A stretch of DNA of 64,000 nt from Variovorax sp. Sphag1AA (GTDB taxonomy: Bacteria > Pseudomonadota > Gammaproteobacteria > Burkholderiales > Burkholderiaceae_C). Within the stretch, counting starts at the first letter, position 1. Each line of letters opens with the position of its first letter. Positions 56,764 through 64,000 of this stretch are shown here, in pieces. The position numbers and the translations under genes are program-made. The stretch is from contig NZ_JACHYC010000002.1 in NCBI RefSeq assembly GCF_014192575.1, positions 806,001 to 870,000 on the forward strand, read 5' to 3'. The notes beneath the pieces are model-generated. The model was not told the DNA's origin. It did no database searches and saw nothing but the letters and a program-made list of their open reading frames with translations.

Positions 56764-57738
56764 ATGACCTTGAACCGCCGCGAACTCATGCTTGGCGCGC
56801 TCGGCGCAGGCCTAGTGACCACTGGTGCCGCCCATGCAGCCGATGCGTGGCCTTCGAAGCCAATCCGTATCGTCGTGCCCTACCCGCCGGGCGGGTCGTC
56901 AGACATCATTGCGCGAATCATCAGCGTGCAGCTGTCTGAGGCGCTCAAGCAGTCCGTCATCGTCGAGAACAAGGCGGGCGCCAACGGCAACCTCGGCGCC
57001 GACTATGTCGCGAAAGCCCCGGCCGACGGTTACACGGTGCTCTTGTGCGATGTCGGCGCGCTGGCGATCAGCCCCTCGGTCTACCCGAAGCTCTCGTTCG
57101 ATCCGTCGAAGGACCTGCGCGGCGTGACCATGCTGGCCTATTCGCCGCACCTGCTGGTGGTGCACCCCTCGGTGCAGGCCAGCAACCTCAAGGAACTGAT
57201 CGCGCTGTCGAAGAAGTCCGATCTCAACTTCGCGGTGACGGCCACCGGCAGCGCGCCGCATCTTGCCGGCGTGGCGCTCGAGCGCGCAAGCGGCGCGCGC
57301 TGGCAGTACGTGCCCTACAAGGGCGGTGTGCAGGCAGTGCAGGACACCGTCGCCGGCCAGACCCAGGTCCTGATGAACGGCATGCTGGCGACTTGGCCGC
57401 ACGTGCAGAGCGGCAAGCTCAAGGTGCTCGGCGTTTCGAAGCCGACGCGCATGCCGCTGATTGGCGAAGTCCCGACCATCGCGGAGCAGGGCGTCCCTGG
57501 CTTCGAATCCGGCACATGGCAAGGCGTTCTGGTGCCGCGCGGCACGCCCGAAGCGGTCGTCCAGCGCCTGAACAAGGAGCTGATCGCGATCATTCGCTCG
57601 ACCGACGTGCGCTCGCGGCTCGCCGGGCAGGGAGCCGAAGTCGTAACGATGACGCCACCCGAACAGGACCAGTTCTTCGACAAGGAACGCGCCCGCTGGG
57701 CGAAGGTCGTTTCCGCCGCGCAAATCAAGCTGGATTGA
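56764..57738 (+). CDS. TctC/Bug-family periplasmic binding protein
   Basis: A 324-residue Bug receptor with signal peptide MTLNRRELMLGALGAGLV (twin-Arg RR) and cleavage near AAHAADA. Family loops VVPYPPGGSSD, GANGNLG, ADGYTVLLC and YVPYKGGVQAV are present. A GGAG ribosome-binding site is about 10 bases upstream. It leads the plus-strand operon with kdgD and the aldehyde dehydrogenase, so its ligand may be a sugar acid such as an aldarate. It would act beside the TRAP transporter, or feed a TctAB elsewhere. Confidence 0.91.
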   Translation: MTLNRRELMLGALGAGLVTTGAAHAADAWPSKPIRIVVPYPPGGSSDIIARIISVQLSEALKQSVIVENKAGANGNLGADYVAKAPADGYTVLLCDVGALAISPSVYPKLSFDPSKDLRGVTMLAYSPHLLVVHPSVQASNLKELIALSKKSDLNFAVTATGSAPHLAGVALERASGARWQYVPYKGGVQAVQDTVAGQTQVLMNGMLATWPHVQSGKLKVLGVSKPTRMPLIGEVPTIAEQGVPGFESGTWQGVLVPRGTPEAVVQRLNKELIAIIRSTDVRSRLAGQGAEVVTMTPPEQDQFFDKERARWAKVVSAAQIKLD

Positions 57739-57790
57739 TTTCGCTCACCAACGCTTTTCCCACTGACCCTTTACCCACCACTGCTTCACC

Positions 57791-58702
57791 ATGAATCCTC
57801 AAGAACTCAAGTCCATCATGGGCTCCGGCCTGCTGTCGTTCCCTCTGACCGACTTCGACGCGAACGGCGACTTCAACAAGAAGGGCTATATCGAGCGCCT
57901 CGAATGGCTGGCTCCCTATGGCGCGAGCGCGCTGTTCGCCGCTGGTGGCACCGGTGAGTTCTTCTCGCTGACCGGCGACGAGTACCCCGAGATCATCAAG
58001 ACGGCGGTCGAGACCTGCCGCGGCAAGGTGCCGATCATCGCGGGCGCTGGTGGCCCGACCCGCTTCGCGATCCAGTGCGCGCAAGCGGCCGAGAAGGCCG
58101 GCGCGCACGGCATCCTGCTGCTGCCTCACTACCTGACCGAAGCCGGCCAGGAAGGCCTCGCGGCGCACGTCGAAGCGGTCTGCAAGAGCGTGAAGTTCGG
58201 CGTCATCGTCTACAACCGCGGCCAGAGCAAGCTCTATCCGGAAACGCTCGCCAAGCTCGCCGAGCGCTGCCCGAACCTCGTGGGGTTCAAGGACGGCATC
58301 GGCGACATCGAGCTGATGAGCTCCATCTACCTGAAGATGGGCGACCGCTTCGCCTACCTCGGCGGCCTGCCCACGGCGGAGGTCTATGCAGCGGCCTACA
58401 AGGCGCTCGGTACGCCGGTGTATTCGTCGGCCGTCTTCAACTTCATCCCGAAGACCGCGATGGAGTTCTACCGCGCCGTCGCCACGGACGACACCGCGAC
58501 GCAGCATCGCCTGCTCAAGGACTTCTTCATGCCCTATCTGGACATTCGCAACAAGGGCCAGGGCTACGCCGTGAGCATCGTCAAGGCCGGCGCCAAGATC
58601 GTCGGCCACGACGCAGGCCCGGTGCGCACGCCGCTCACCGAACTCAAGGCCAACGAGTACGAAGCGCTCGCAGGGCTGATCGCGAAGCTCGGTCCGCAGT
58701 AA
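57791..58702 (+). CDS. kdgD: 5-dehydro-4-deoxyglucarate dehydratase
   Basis: Dehydratase and decarboxylase of the DapA/NAL superfamily that turns 5-dehydro-4-deoxy-D-glucarate into 2,5-dioxopentanoate (2-oxoglutarate semialdehyde), CO2 and water. It has 303 residues with the TIM-barrel segments [28 protein letters not shown] and [11 protein letters not shown] (catalytic Tyr). The Schiff-base Lys is in [12 protein letters not shown] near residue 165. It follows the Bug gene by about 50 bp and is followed by a hairpin terminator, then the aldehyde dehydrogenase. Confidence 0.95.
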   Translation: MNPQELKSIMGSGLLSFPLTDFDANGDFNKKGYIERLEWLAPYGASALFAAGGTGEFFSLTGDEYPEIIKTAVETCRGKVPIIAGAGGPTRFAIQCAQAAEKAGAHGILLLPHYLTEAGQEGLAAHVEAVCKSVKFGVIVYNRGQSKLYPETLAKLAERCPNLVGFKDGIGDIELMSSIYLKMGDRFAYLGGLPTAEVYAAAYKALGTPVYSSAVFNFIPKTAMEFYRAVATDDTATQHRLLKDFFMPYLDIRNKGQGYAVSIVKAGAKIVGHDAGPVRTPLTELKANEYEALAGLIAKLGPQ

Positions 58703-58726
58703 GCTGGCAGACCGGTCTGTCAGTAC

Positions 58727-58764
58727 GGCGGCGGCCGGCTCCTCCAGGGCCGGGCCGCCTTTTT
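58727..58764 (+). terminator. Rho-independent terminator after kdgD
   Basis: A GC-rich hairpin with arms built from GGCGGCGGCCGG and GCCGGGCCGCC (small bulge), followed by CTTTTTC. It lies between kdgD and the aldehyde dehydrogenase gene, so the latter may be read at reduced level or need another promoter. Confidence 0.75.
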
Positions 58765-58793
58765 CTTCTTGATCCATTCCCAAGGACACCGCC

Positions 58794-60230
58794 ATGCAGA
58801 AATTCGACAACCTCATCAACGGCGAATGGACCGCCGGCGCCAGCTACAGCGCGAACACCAATCCGAGCAACCTCGCGGACGTGCTGGGCGAATACGCCCA
58901 GGGCGACGCTGGGCAGGTCGATGCGGCCGTAGCCGCCGCCACGGCTGCCTTCCCCGCCTGGTCCACCGGCGGCGTGCAGGCGCGCTCGGAAGCGCTGGAC
59001 AAGATCGGCAATGAAATCCTCGCGCGCAAGGAAGAGCTCGGCACGCTGCTGGCTCGCGAAGAGGGCAAGACCAAGGCCGAGGGCATCGGAGAAGCCACGC
59101 GTGCTGCGCAGATCTTCAAGTTCTTCGCGGGCGAATGCCTGCGCCTTTCGGGCGAACTGATTCCGTCGGTGCGCCCTGGCATCGGCATCGAGATCACGCG
59201 TGAGCCGGTCGGCGTCGTCGGCCTGATCACGCCGTGGAATTTCCCGATCGCAATCCCGGCCTGGAAGATTGCCCCGGCGTTGGCTTTCGGCAACTGCGTG
59301 GTGGTCAAGCCCGCCGACCTCGTGCCCGGCTGCGCCTGGGCGCTGGCCGAGATCATCAGCCGCTCGGGCATCCCGGCCGGCGTGTTCAACCTCGTGATGG
59401 GCCGCGGCAGCGTCATCGGCAATGCGCTGGTCAAGCATCCCGGCATCCATGCGATCAGCTTCACCGGCTCGGTGGGTGTGGGCCGCGACATCGCGGTGCA
59501 GTGCGCCACCAGCGGCAAGAAGGTGCAACTCGAAATGGGTGGCAAGAACCCGCAGGTGGTGCTCGACGACGCGGACCTGAACCAGGCGGTCGAACTCAGC
59601 GTGCAGAGCGCGTTCTATTCGACCGGCCAGCGCTGCACCGCATCCAGCCGCCTGATCGTCACCGAAGGCATCTACCCGAAGTTCATCGAAGCGATGAAGG
59701 CTCGCATGGCCAAGATCAAGGTCGGCGATGCACTTGCGCAAGGCACCGACATCGGCCCGGTCTCCAGCGGCAGCCAGCTGCAGCAGGATCTGGAATACGT
59801 CGAGATCGGCAAGAAGGAAGGCGCAACGCTGGCTGCGGGCGGCGAGCGACTCAAGCTCGACACCGACGGCTTCTACATGTCGCCCGCGCTGTTCAGCGAA
59901 TCGGTGGCCGCCATGCGCATCAACAAGGAAGAAATCTTCGGCCCGGTGGCGAGCGTCATCAAGGTGAAGAACTACGAGGAAGCGCTGGCGACTGCCAACG
60001 ACACCGAGTTCGGTCTTTCCGCAGGCATCGCGACCACGAGCCTGAAGTACGCGACGCATTTCAGGCGCCACAGCCAGGCCGGCATGGTGATGGTGAACCT
60101 GCCGACGGCCGGTGTGGACTACCACGTGCCGTTCGGTGGCCGAAAGGGATCGAGCTACGGGCCGCGCGAGCAGGGCCGCTACGCGCAGGAGTTCTTCACC
60201 ACGGTGAAGACCGCCTACACGCTGGCCTGA
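58794..60230 (+). CDS. Aldehyde dehydrogenase, probable 2-oxoglutarate semialdehyde dehydrogenase
   Basis: A 478-residue NAD(P)-dependent aldehyde dehydrogenase. Features: the coenzyme-site sequence TPWNFPIAIPAWKIAPALAFGN in parts near residue 145, FTGSVGVGRDI, catalytic Glu in LEMGGKNP, catalytic Cys in GQRCTASSR, and EEIFGPVA. Position right after kdgD makes 2,5-dioxopentanoate to 2-oxoglutarate the most probable reaction, the last step of the oxidative uronate route. It starts 91 bp downstream of kdgD beyond a terminator-like hairpin. Confidence 0.92.
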   Translation: MQKFDNLINGEWTAGASYSANTNPSNLADVLGEYAQGDAGQVDAAVAAATAAFPAWSTGGVQARSEALDKIGNEILARKEELGTLLAREEGKTKAEGIGEATRAAQIFKFFAGECLRLSGELIPSVRPGIGIEITREPVGVVGLITPWNFPIAIPAWKIAPALAFGNCVVVKPADLVPGCAWALAEIISRSGIPAGVFNLVMGRGSVIGNALVKHPGIHAISFTGSVGVGRDIAVQCATSGKKVQLEMGGKNPQVVLDDADLNQAVELSVQSAFYSTGQRCTASSRLIVTEGIYPKFIEAMKARMAKIKVGDALAQGTDIGPVSSGSQLQQDLEYVEIGKKEGATLAAGGERLKLDTDGFYMSPALFSESVAAMRINKEEIFGPVASVIKVKNYEEALATANDTEFGLSAGIATTSLKYATHFRRHSQAGMVMVNLPTAGVDYHVPFGGRKGSSYGPREQGRYAQEFFTTVKTAYTLA

Positions 60231-60246
60231 TGGCTTGAACTCCGGC

Positions 60247-60843
60247 CTATTTCGGCGCGCGAATCGCCGATTTGGGCCGGAACGCCTTGCAGACCGAATC
60301 GTCGGTCTCGAGGTACGGCCCGCCGATCAGGTCGATGCAGTAGGGCACCGCGGCAAAGATGCCCGGCACGACCTGCGTGCCGTCCGGGTTCTTCAGCCCT
60401 TCGAGCGTCTCGGCGATCGACTTGGGTTGGCCCGGCAGATTGATGATCAGGCTCTTGTTCCGAATGACTGCGACCTGCCGCGACAGGATCGCGGTCGGAA
60501 CGAACCGCAGGCTGATCTGCCGCATCTGCTCGCCGAAGCCGGGCATTTCCTTGTGAGCCACGGCCAGCGTGGCTTCAGGCGTCACGTCGCGCAGCGCCGG
60601 GCCGGTGCCGCCAGTCGTCAGCACCAGTGAGCAGCCGGCGTCGACCAGTTCGATCAGCGCGCCGCTGATGCCTTCCTTCTCGTCGGGAATCAGGCGCGAC
60701 GCGAAAGTGATCGGATTGCGCAGCGCACGCTGCAGCCACTCCTGCAGGGCCGGCAGGCCCTTGTCTTCGTAGACCCCGCTGGATGCGCGGTCGCTGATGG
60801 AGACGATCCCGATGCGGACCGGGTCGAAGGTGGTGTCGGTCAT
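60247..60843 (-). CDS. mog: Molybdopterin adenylyltransferase
   Basis: Adenylates molybdopterin before molybdenum insertion, completing the cofactor. It has 198 residues: MoaB/Mog fold with RIGIVSISDRAS at the start, the GGTG motif in VLTTGGTGPALRDVTPEA near residue 77, and PGQPKSIAETLEGL. The last part is a family-typical extension. Its ATG overlaps the end of darP by 4 bp, so it is co-translated with a ribosome factor without obvious link. It is convergent with the aldehyde dehydrogenase gene. Confidence 0.93.
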   Translation of the reverse strand: MTDTTFDPVRIGIVSISDRASSGVYEDKGLPALQEWLQRALRNPITFASRLIPDEKEGISGALIELVDAGCSLVLTTGGTGPALRDVTPEATLAVAHKEMPGFGEQMRQISLRFVPTAILSRQVAVIRNKSLIINLPGQPKSIAETLEGLKNPDGTQVVPGIFAAVPYCIDLIGGPYLETDDSVCKAFRPKSAIRAPK

Positions 60844-61496
60844 GCGTCATCCTCGCGGGACTGCTCGGACGCTTCGGCCGCGTGATCTTCGTTGCCATGC
60901 ACGCGAAGCTGCTCGCGCACGAGCTGGAACACTTCGCGATAGGCCTTGCCCTGGCGCGGCGCCTCGCCGGGAGGCCCGGACTTGATGTCCTTGCGCGCCT
61001 GGCGCACCAGCGCGCGCAACTGCTGCGCATCGGTGCCGGGGTGTGTTTCGATCCAGCCGCCGAGTGCGTCGTCGTCGGCGATGAGGCGATCGCGCCAGCG
61101 TTCGGCCTCGTGCAGCGCGGCGGCCTCCTGGGCCGGTCCGCGGTTCTGTTCGGCGAGCGCGACACGTACCGCATCGATCACCGACTCGTCCAGACCGCGC
61201 ATCAGCTTGCCGATGAACTGCATCTGCCTGCGCTTGCCTTCGAAATTGGTGATGCGCCTCGCCTCGCCGATGGCGTCCTTGAGCTTGTCGCCGAGGTCGA
61301 GTTGATCGAAGAGACCGGCACGTAGCGTCAGCAGGGCCTCGCCGAGCCCCTGGAGTTCAGCGCTCTCGCGCTTGAGGTCGGTCTTGCTTGCCGCTTCGGT
61401 GCCCTTGAGCTCGCGCTTGAGCTCGAGGTCGAGTTCGCTGCCTTCGGCGACGAACTGGCCGCGGACGAAGTAGCCTTTTTTGGGTTTGCGGGACAT
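60840..61496 (-). CDS. darP: Ribosome biogenesis factor DarP (YjgA, DUF615)
   Basis: A 218-residue highly charged, helical cytoplasmic protein of the YjgA/DarP family that assists late 50S subunit assembly. The family features are the start SRKPKKGYFVRGQFVAEGSE, ARRITNFEGKRRQMQFIGKLMR near residue 80, and an acidic C-terminus. ATG 61496 gives the normal start; the frame upstream lies in the spacer to pmbA. It is divergent from pmbA across about 70 bp, an arrangement common in betaproteobacteria. Confidence 0.92.
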   Translation of the reverse strand: MSRKPKKGYFVRGQFVAEGSELDLELKRELKGTEAASKTDLKRESAELQGLGEALLTLRAGLFDQLDLGDKLKDAIGEARRITNFEGKRRQMQFIGKLMRGLDESVIDAVRVALAEQNRGPAQEAAALHEAERWRDRLIADDDALGGWIETHPGTDAQQLRALVRQARKDIKSGPPGEAPRQGKAYREVFQLVREQLRVHGNEDHAAEASEQSREDDA

Positions 61497-61567
61497 AGAG
61501 ACAATCGTAGACCCCTCCGAGTGCGTCGTGTGCGCGGCGGAAGGGGGCAAGTATCATAGTCAACCAC

Positions 61568-62938
61568 ATGAGCACACCATCCTCGCGCGCCGAATCCGGC
61601 TTCGCCTACAGCCGTTCCTTCTTCGAAAACCTGGTCGACTCGGCCTTGGCCCACGCCAAGAAGCTCGGCGCCACCGACGTCGGCGCCGAGGCGTCCGAAG
61701 GCTGCGGCCTGAGCGTGTCGGTGCGCAAGGGCGAGCTGGAGAACGTCGAGCGCAATCGCGACAAGTCGCTGGGCGTGACCGTGTACATCGGCCATCGGCG
61801 CGGCAATGCCAGCACCTCCGACTTCTCGGAAGCGGCGGTCGCGCAGACGGTGCAGGCGGCCTACGACATCGCGCGTTTCACGGCGGAGGACCCCGTCAGC
61901 GGCCTCCCCGAAGAGGAAGACATCGCGAAGGACCACCCGGACCTGGATCTCTTCCACCCCTGGGACGTCACCAGCGAGCAGGCGGCCGAGCTTGCGCTCG
62001 CGTGCGAAGCCGCCGCGATGTCGACCGACAAGCGCATCACCAACAGCGAAGGCGCTGGCGTCTCGGCGCAGCAGAGCCATTTCTTCAGTGCCCACACGCG
62101 CGGCTTCCGTGGCGGCTATGCGAGTTCGCGCCATTCGATCTCGGTGGCGCCGATCGCCGGCAAGGGCGACGACATGCAGCGCGATGCGTGGTACAGCTCC
62201 ATGCGTTCTGCCGATGAGCTGGCAAGCCCGCAAGCCGTTGGTCGCTACGCGGCCGAGCGCGCGCTGAGCCGGCTGAAGTCTCGCAAGATCAAGACGACGG
62301 AATGCCCCGTGCTGTTCGAATCGCCGCTCGCGGCCGGCCTGTTGGGCGGTCTGGTGCAGGCGACCAGCGGCGGGGCGCTCTATCGCCGGAGCACCTTCTT
62401 GCTCGACTCGCTCGGCAAGCAGGTGCTGCCGTCGCATGTGGACGTGATGGAAGACCCGCACGTGCAGCGCGGCAAGGGCAGTTCGCCCTTTGACGATGAA
62501 GGCGTGGTCACGCGGCGGCGCAAGCTGGTCGACGGCGGCCGGCTCGAAGGCTATTTCCTGAGCACCTATTCGGCGCGCAAGCTGGGCATGAAGACCACCG
62601 GCAACGCGGGCGGTTCGCACAACCTCACGCTGACGTCGCGGCTCACGCAGCCCGGCGACGATCTCGATGCGATGCTGGCCAAGCTCGGTACGGGTCTCTT
62701 CGTGATCGAGCTGATGGGGCAGGGCGTCAACTACGTGACCGGCGACTATTCGCGCGGCGCGAGCGGCTTCTGGGTCGAGAAGGGCAAGATCGCCTTTCCG
62801 GTGCAGGAGATCACCATCGCCGGCAATCTCAAGGACATGCTGCTCGGCATCGAGGCGGTAGGCGCCGATGCCTACAACTACGGCGCAAAGACGACGGGCT
62901 CGCTGCTCATCAACCGGATGAAGGTCGCGGGGAGCTGA
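61568..62938 (+). CDS. pmbA: Metalloprotease-related protein PmbA (TldE)
   Basis: A 456-residue PmbA/TldE protein, the partner of the metalloprotease TldD that degrades flexible peptides such as CcdA and matures microcin B17 in enteric bacteria. It has the PmbA N-terminal domain (EGCGLSVSVRKGELENVE), the middle segment CPVLFESPLAAGLLGGLVQATSGGALYR, and RGASGFWVEKGKIAFPVQEITIAGNLKDMLLGI in parts near the C-terminus. It lacks a HExxH zinc motif, as expected for the TldE half. tldD is not in the window. Confidence 0.96.
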   Translation: MSTPSSRAESGFAYSRSFFENLVDSALAHAKKLGATDVGAEASEGCGLSVSVRKGELENVERNRDKSLGVTVYIGHRRGNASTSDFSEAAVAQTVQAAYDIARFTAEDPVSGLPEEEDIAKDHPDLDLFHPWDVTSEQAAELALACEAAAMSTDKRITNSEGAGVSAQQSHFFSAHTRGFRGGYASSRHSISVAPIAGKGDDMQRDAWYSSMRSADELASPQAVGRYAAERALSRLKSRKIKTTECPVLFESPLAAGLLGGLVQATSGGALYRRSTFLLDSLGKQVLPSHVDVMEDPHVQRGKGSSPFDDEGVVTRRRKLVDGGRLEGYFLSTYSARKLGMKTTGNAGGSHNLTLTSRLTQPGDDLDAMLAKLGTGLFVIELMGQGVNYVTGDYSRGASGFWVEKGKIAFPVQEITIAGNLKDMLLGIEAVGADAYNYGAKTTGSLLINRMKVAGS

Positions 62939-62940
62939 GT

Positions 62941-63690
62941 TTGGCGCGTGATGGCGCGTGGCCGGCGAGGCAGCCCGCCCCGGCCGAGGATGAGGCAGTC
63001 GGCGGCATCCGCATCGAGGACGTGACCCTGGTGCGGGGTGCGGCGCGGATCTTCGAAGGGCTGACGCTGAACCTCGCGGAGTCGAGGATCGGCCTGATCG
63101 GCGACAACGGCGCGGGCAAGAGCAGCCTCTTCCGGTTGATCAGCGGACTCGACAAGCCACAGCAGGGCCGCGTGGTCGTGTCTGGTGCCGCGTCCTCGGG
63201 ACACGTCGGGCTGATGTTCCAGAACCCGGACGACCAGATCATTTTTCCGACGGTGGCCGAGGAGCTGGTTTTCAGCCTCACAGCGCGTGGAGAACCGCGT
63301 CAGGCCGCGCGTCAACAGGCGCTCGACTTCCTGGCCGAGCGCGGGCTGTCCGCCTGGGCGGGTCGCTCCGTCGGCGAGCTGAGCCAGGGGCAGCGCCAGC
63401 AGGTCTGCCTGATGGCGCTGCAGATCAGCGAGCCTCGGACTTTGCTGCTCGATGAGCCCTATGCAAGCCTCGATCTGCTGAGCCAGGCGCGGCTCGCCGA
63501 GCAGATTGAACGGTCCCGGCAGCAAATCATCGTGTCCACGCATCTGCTCGAGCACGTCCAGGACTTCGAGCGCGTGCTGTGGTTGGATGAGGGTCGCGTG
63601 CGTGCAGACGGGCCCGGCCGCGAGGTCTGCGAAGCCTATGCCGCTGACGTCCGGGGGCGCGCAAGGGCAGAGCGGGGCAACCATGCGTAG
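62941..63690 (+). CDS. bioM: ECF-transporter ATPase, BioM-like
   Basis: A 249-residue ABC ATPase of the energy-coupling-factor/CbiO type. Walker A is GDNGAGKSS near residue 58, the Q-loop is in MFQNPDDQIIFPTVAEE, the signature is LSQGQRQQ, and Walker B is TLLLDEPYA, ending with a switch His in VSTHLLEH. It starts with TTG; GGGGAG is 7-11 bases upstream, inside pmbA. The next gene encodes a CbiQ-like T component with overlap, so this is the A component of an importer, most likely for biotin (BioMNY). The BioY substrate subunit would be past the window edge. Confidence 0.85.
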   Translation: MARDGAWPARQPAPAEDEAVGGIRIEDVTLVRGAARIFEGLTLNLAESRIGLIGDNGAGKSSLFRLISGLDKPQQGRVVVSGAASSGHVGLMFQNPDDQIIFPTVAEELVFSLTARGEPRQAARQQALDFLAERGLSAWAGRSVGELSQGQRQQVCLMALQISEPRTLLLDEPYASLDLLSQARLAEQIERSRQQIIVSTHLLEHVQDFERVLWLDEGRVRADGPGREVCEAYAADVRGRARAERGNHA

Positions 63691-64000
63691 TCTCTATTCG
63701 TCGCAAGCGACCTGGATGCACGGCGTTCCGGCCTGGATCAAGCTTGCGCTGTTGTCGGTCTGCGGCACGATCCTCGTGCTGGTCGAGCGGCCCGCGTACT
63801 TGATCGCTGCGTGCGTCCTGACGCTGTTGGTGTTCGCTTCGCTGGGCGCACCCGCATGGCGAAGTGTGCGGATGCTGGTCGGAGTGGTCATCGCGGGCGG
63901 ACTGATCGTCCTCTTCCACTGGATGCTCGGCACGACTCCGCAAGGCGTGGCGAGTGCCTTGCGCCTCGGCTGTGCCGCAACGCTCGCGCTGATGCTCACG
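63683..64000 (+). CDS. bioN: ECF-transporter transmembrane protein, BioN-like (3' partial)
   Basis: The frame starts at ATG 63683, overlaps bioM by 8 bp and runs off the window edge after 106 codons. It translates to MRSLYSSQATWMHGVPAWIK followed by hydrophobic helices (LALLSVCGTILVLV, YLIAACVLTLLVFASL, MLVGVVIAGGLIVLFHW). The pattern fits the T component of ECF importers (CbiQ/BioN). The start and the beginning are reliable; the C-terminal part is missing. Confidence in biotin specificity rests on the bioM neighbour only. Confidence 0.75.
   Translation, partial: MRSLYSSQATWMHGVPAWIKLALLSVCGTILVLVERPAYLIAACVLTLLVFASLGAPAWRSVRMLVGVVIAGGLIVLFHWMLGTTPQGVASALRLGCAATLALMLT

Overview
The window is about 64 kb of uniformly GC-rich chromosomal DNA with densely packed genes, many of them joined by 1-4 bp stop/start overlaps. 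The gene content points to a betaproteobacterium of the Burkholderiales, most likely family Comamonadaceae (Variovorax-like). The evidence is six TctC/Bug-type periplasmic binding proteins, a Cys-nucleophile intracellular PHB depolymerase, a grpE-dnaK-dnaJ cluster, a mog-darP-pmbA neighbourhood, and two copies of a GC-rich intergenic repeat that I associate with that family. No tRNA, rRNA, CRISPR array, phage gene or insertion sequence was seen. The taxonomic call is inference from content, not from a marker gene.

Layout, left to right. 1-5.9 kb: the end of an NtrC-type regulator, a lipoprotein, exonuclease III, folA-thyA, an FAD-linked oxidase and a DUF2069 membrane protein. 5.9-11 kb: a YihY membrane protein, a thioredoxin-like protein, a Rossmann-fold protein, an alpha/beta hydrolase, an O-acetylhomoserine sulfhydrylase and a CBS-domain protein. 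11-17.7 kb: a Bug protein coupled to adenosine deaminase with a divergent LysR regulator, PHB depolymerase, glutathione S-transferase, a DOPA-dioxygenase-like protein, and a PA0069-type radical SAM protein with a perfect LexA-type box. 17.7-23.7 kb: a three-gene RND efflux operon whose outer-membrane lipoprotein starts inside a dispersed repeat. 23.7-30.8 kb: gluconokinase, a formaldehyde-detoxification operon (class III ADH, epoxide-hydrolase-like protein, S-formylglutathione hydrolase, 3'-5' exonuclease), an aldo/keto reductase with a fuconolactonase-like amidohydrolase, and aroQ-tag. 30.9-36.1 kb: the prkA-yeaH-spoVR stress operon with a sigma-54-type promoter. 36.1-40.6 kb: two Bug proteins, a fumarylacetoacetase-family enzyme, a GntR/FCD regulator and a ModA-like protein that lacks a signal peptide. 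40.6-46.4 kb: dnaJ, dnaK and grpE (with a sigma-32-type promoter), an FKBP, a winged-helix regulator and phosphatidylserine decarboxylase. 46.5-60.2 kb: a hexuronate/aldarate catabolic locus. 60.2-64 kb: mog, darP, pmbA and the start of a biotin-type ECF transporter (bioM, bioN).

The most coherent system is the hexuronate locus. A TRAP transporter (dctP-dctQ-dctM), uronate dehydrogenase, a lactonase and galactarate dehydratase lie on the minus strand. A divergent GntR regulator, a Bug protein, 5-dehydro-4-deoxyglucarate dehydratase and an aldehyde dehydrogenase lie on the plus strand. Together they encode an oxidative route from galacturonate to 2-oxoglutarate. A shared motif containing GTTGTACGA sits in both promoter regions. 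A second GntR regulator, near 38.1 kb, has TTGGT/ACCAA repeats in its own divergent promoter and upstream of the next Bug operon.

Observations most worth checking: the repeat translated as the signal-peptide region of the efflux lipoprotein; the LexA-type box before the radical SAM gene; the sigma-54-type promoter before prkA; six Bug binding proteins with no TctA/TctB membrane partners in the window; and the signal-less ModA-like protein translationally coupled to a Bug protein.
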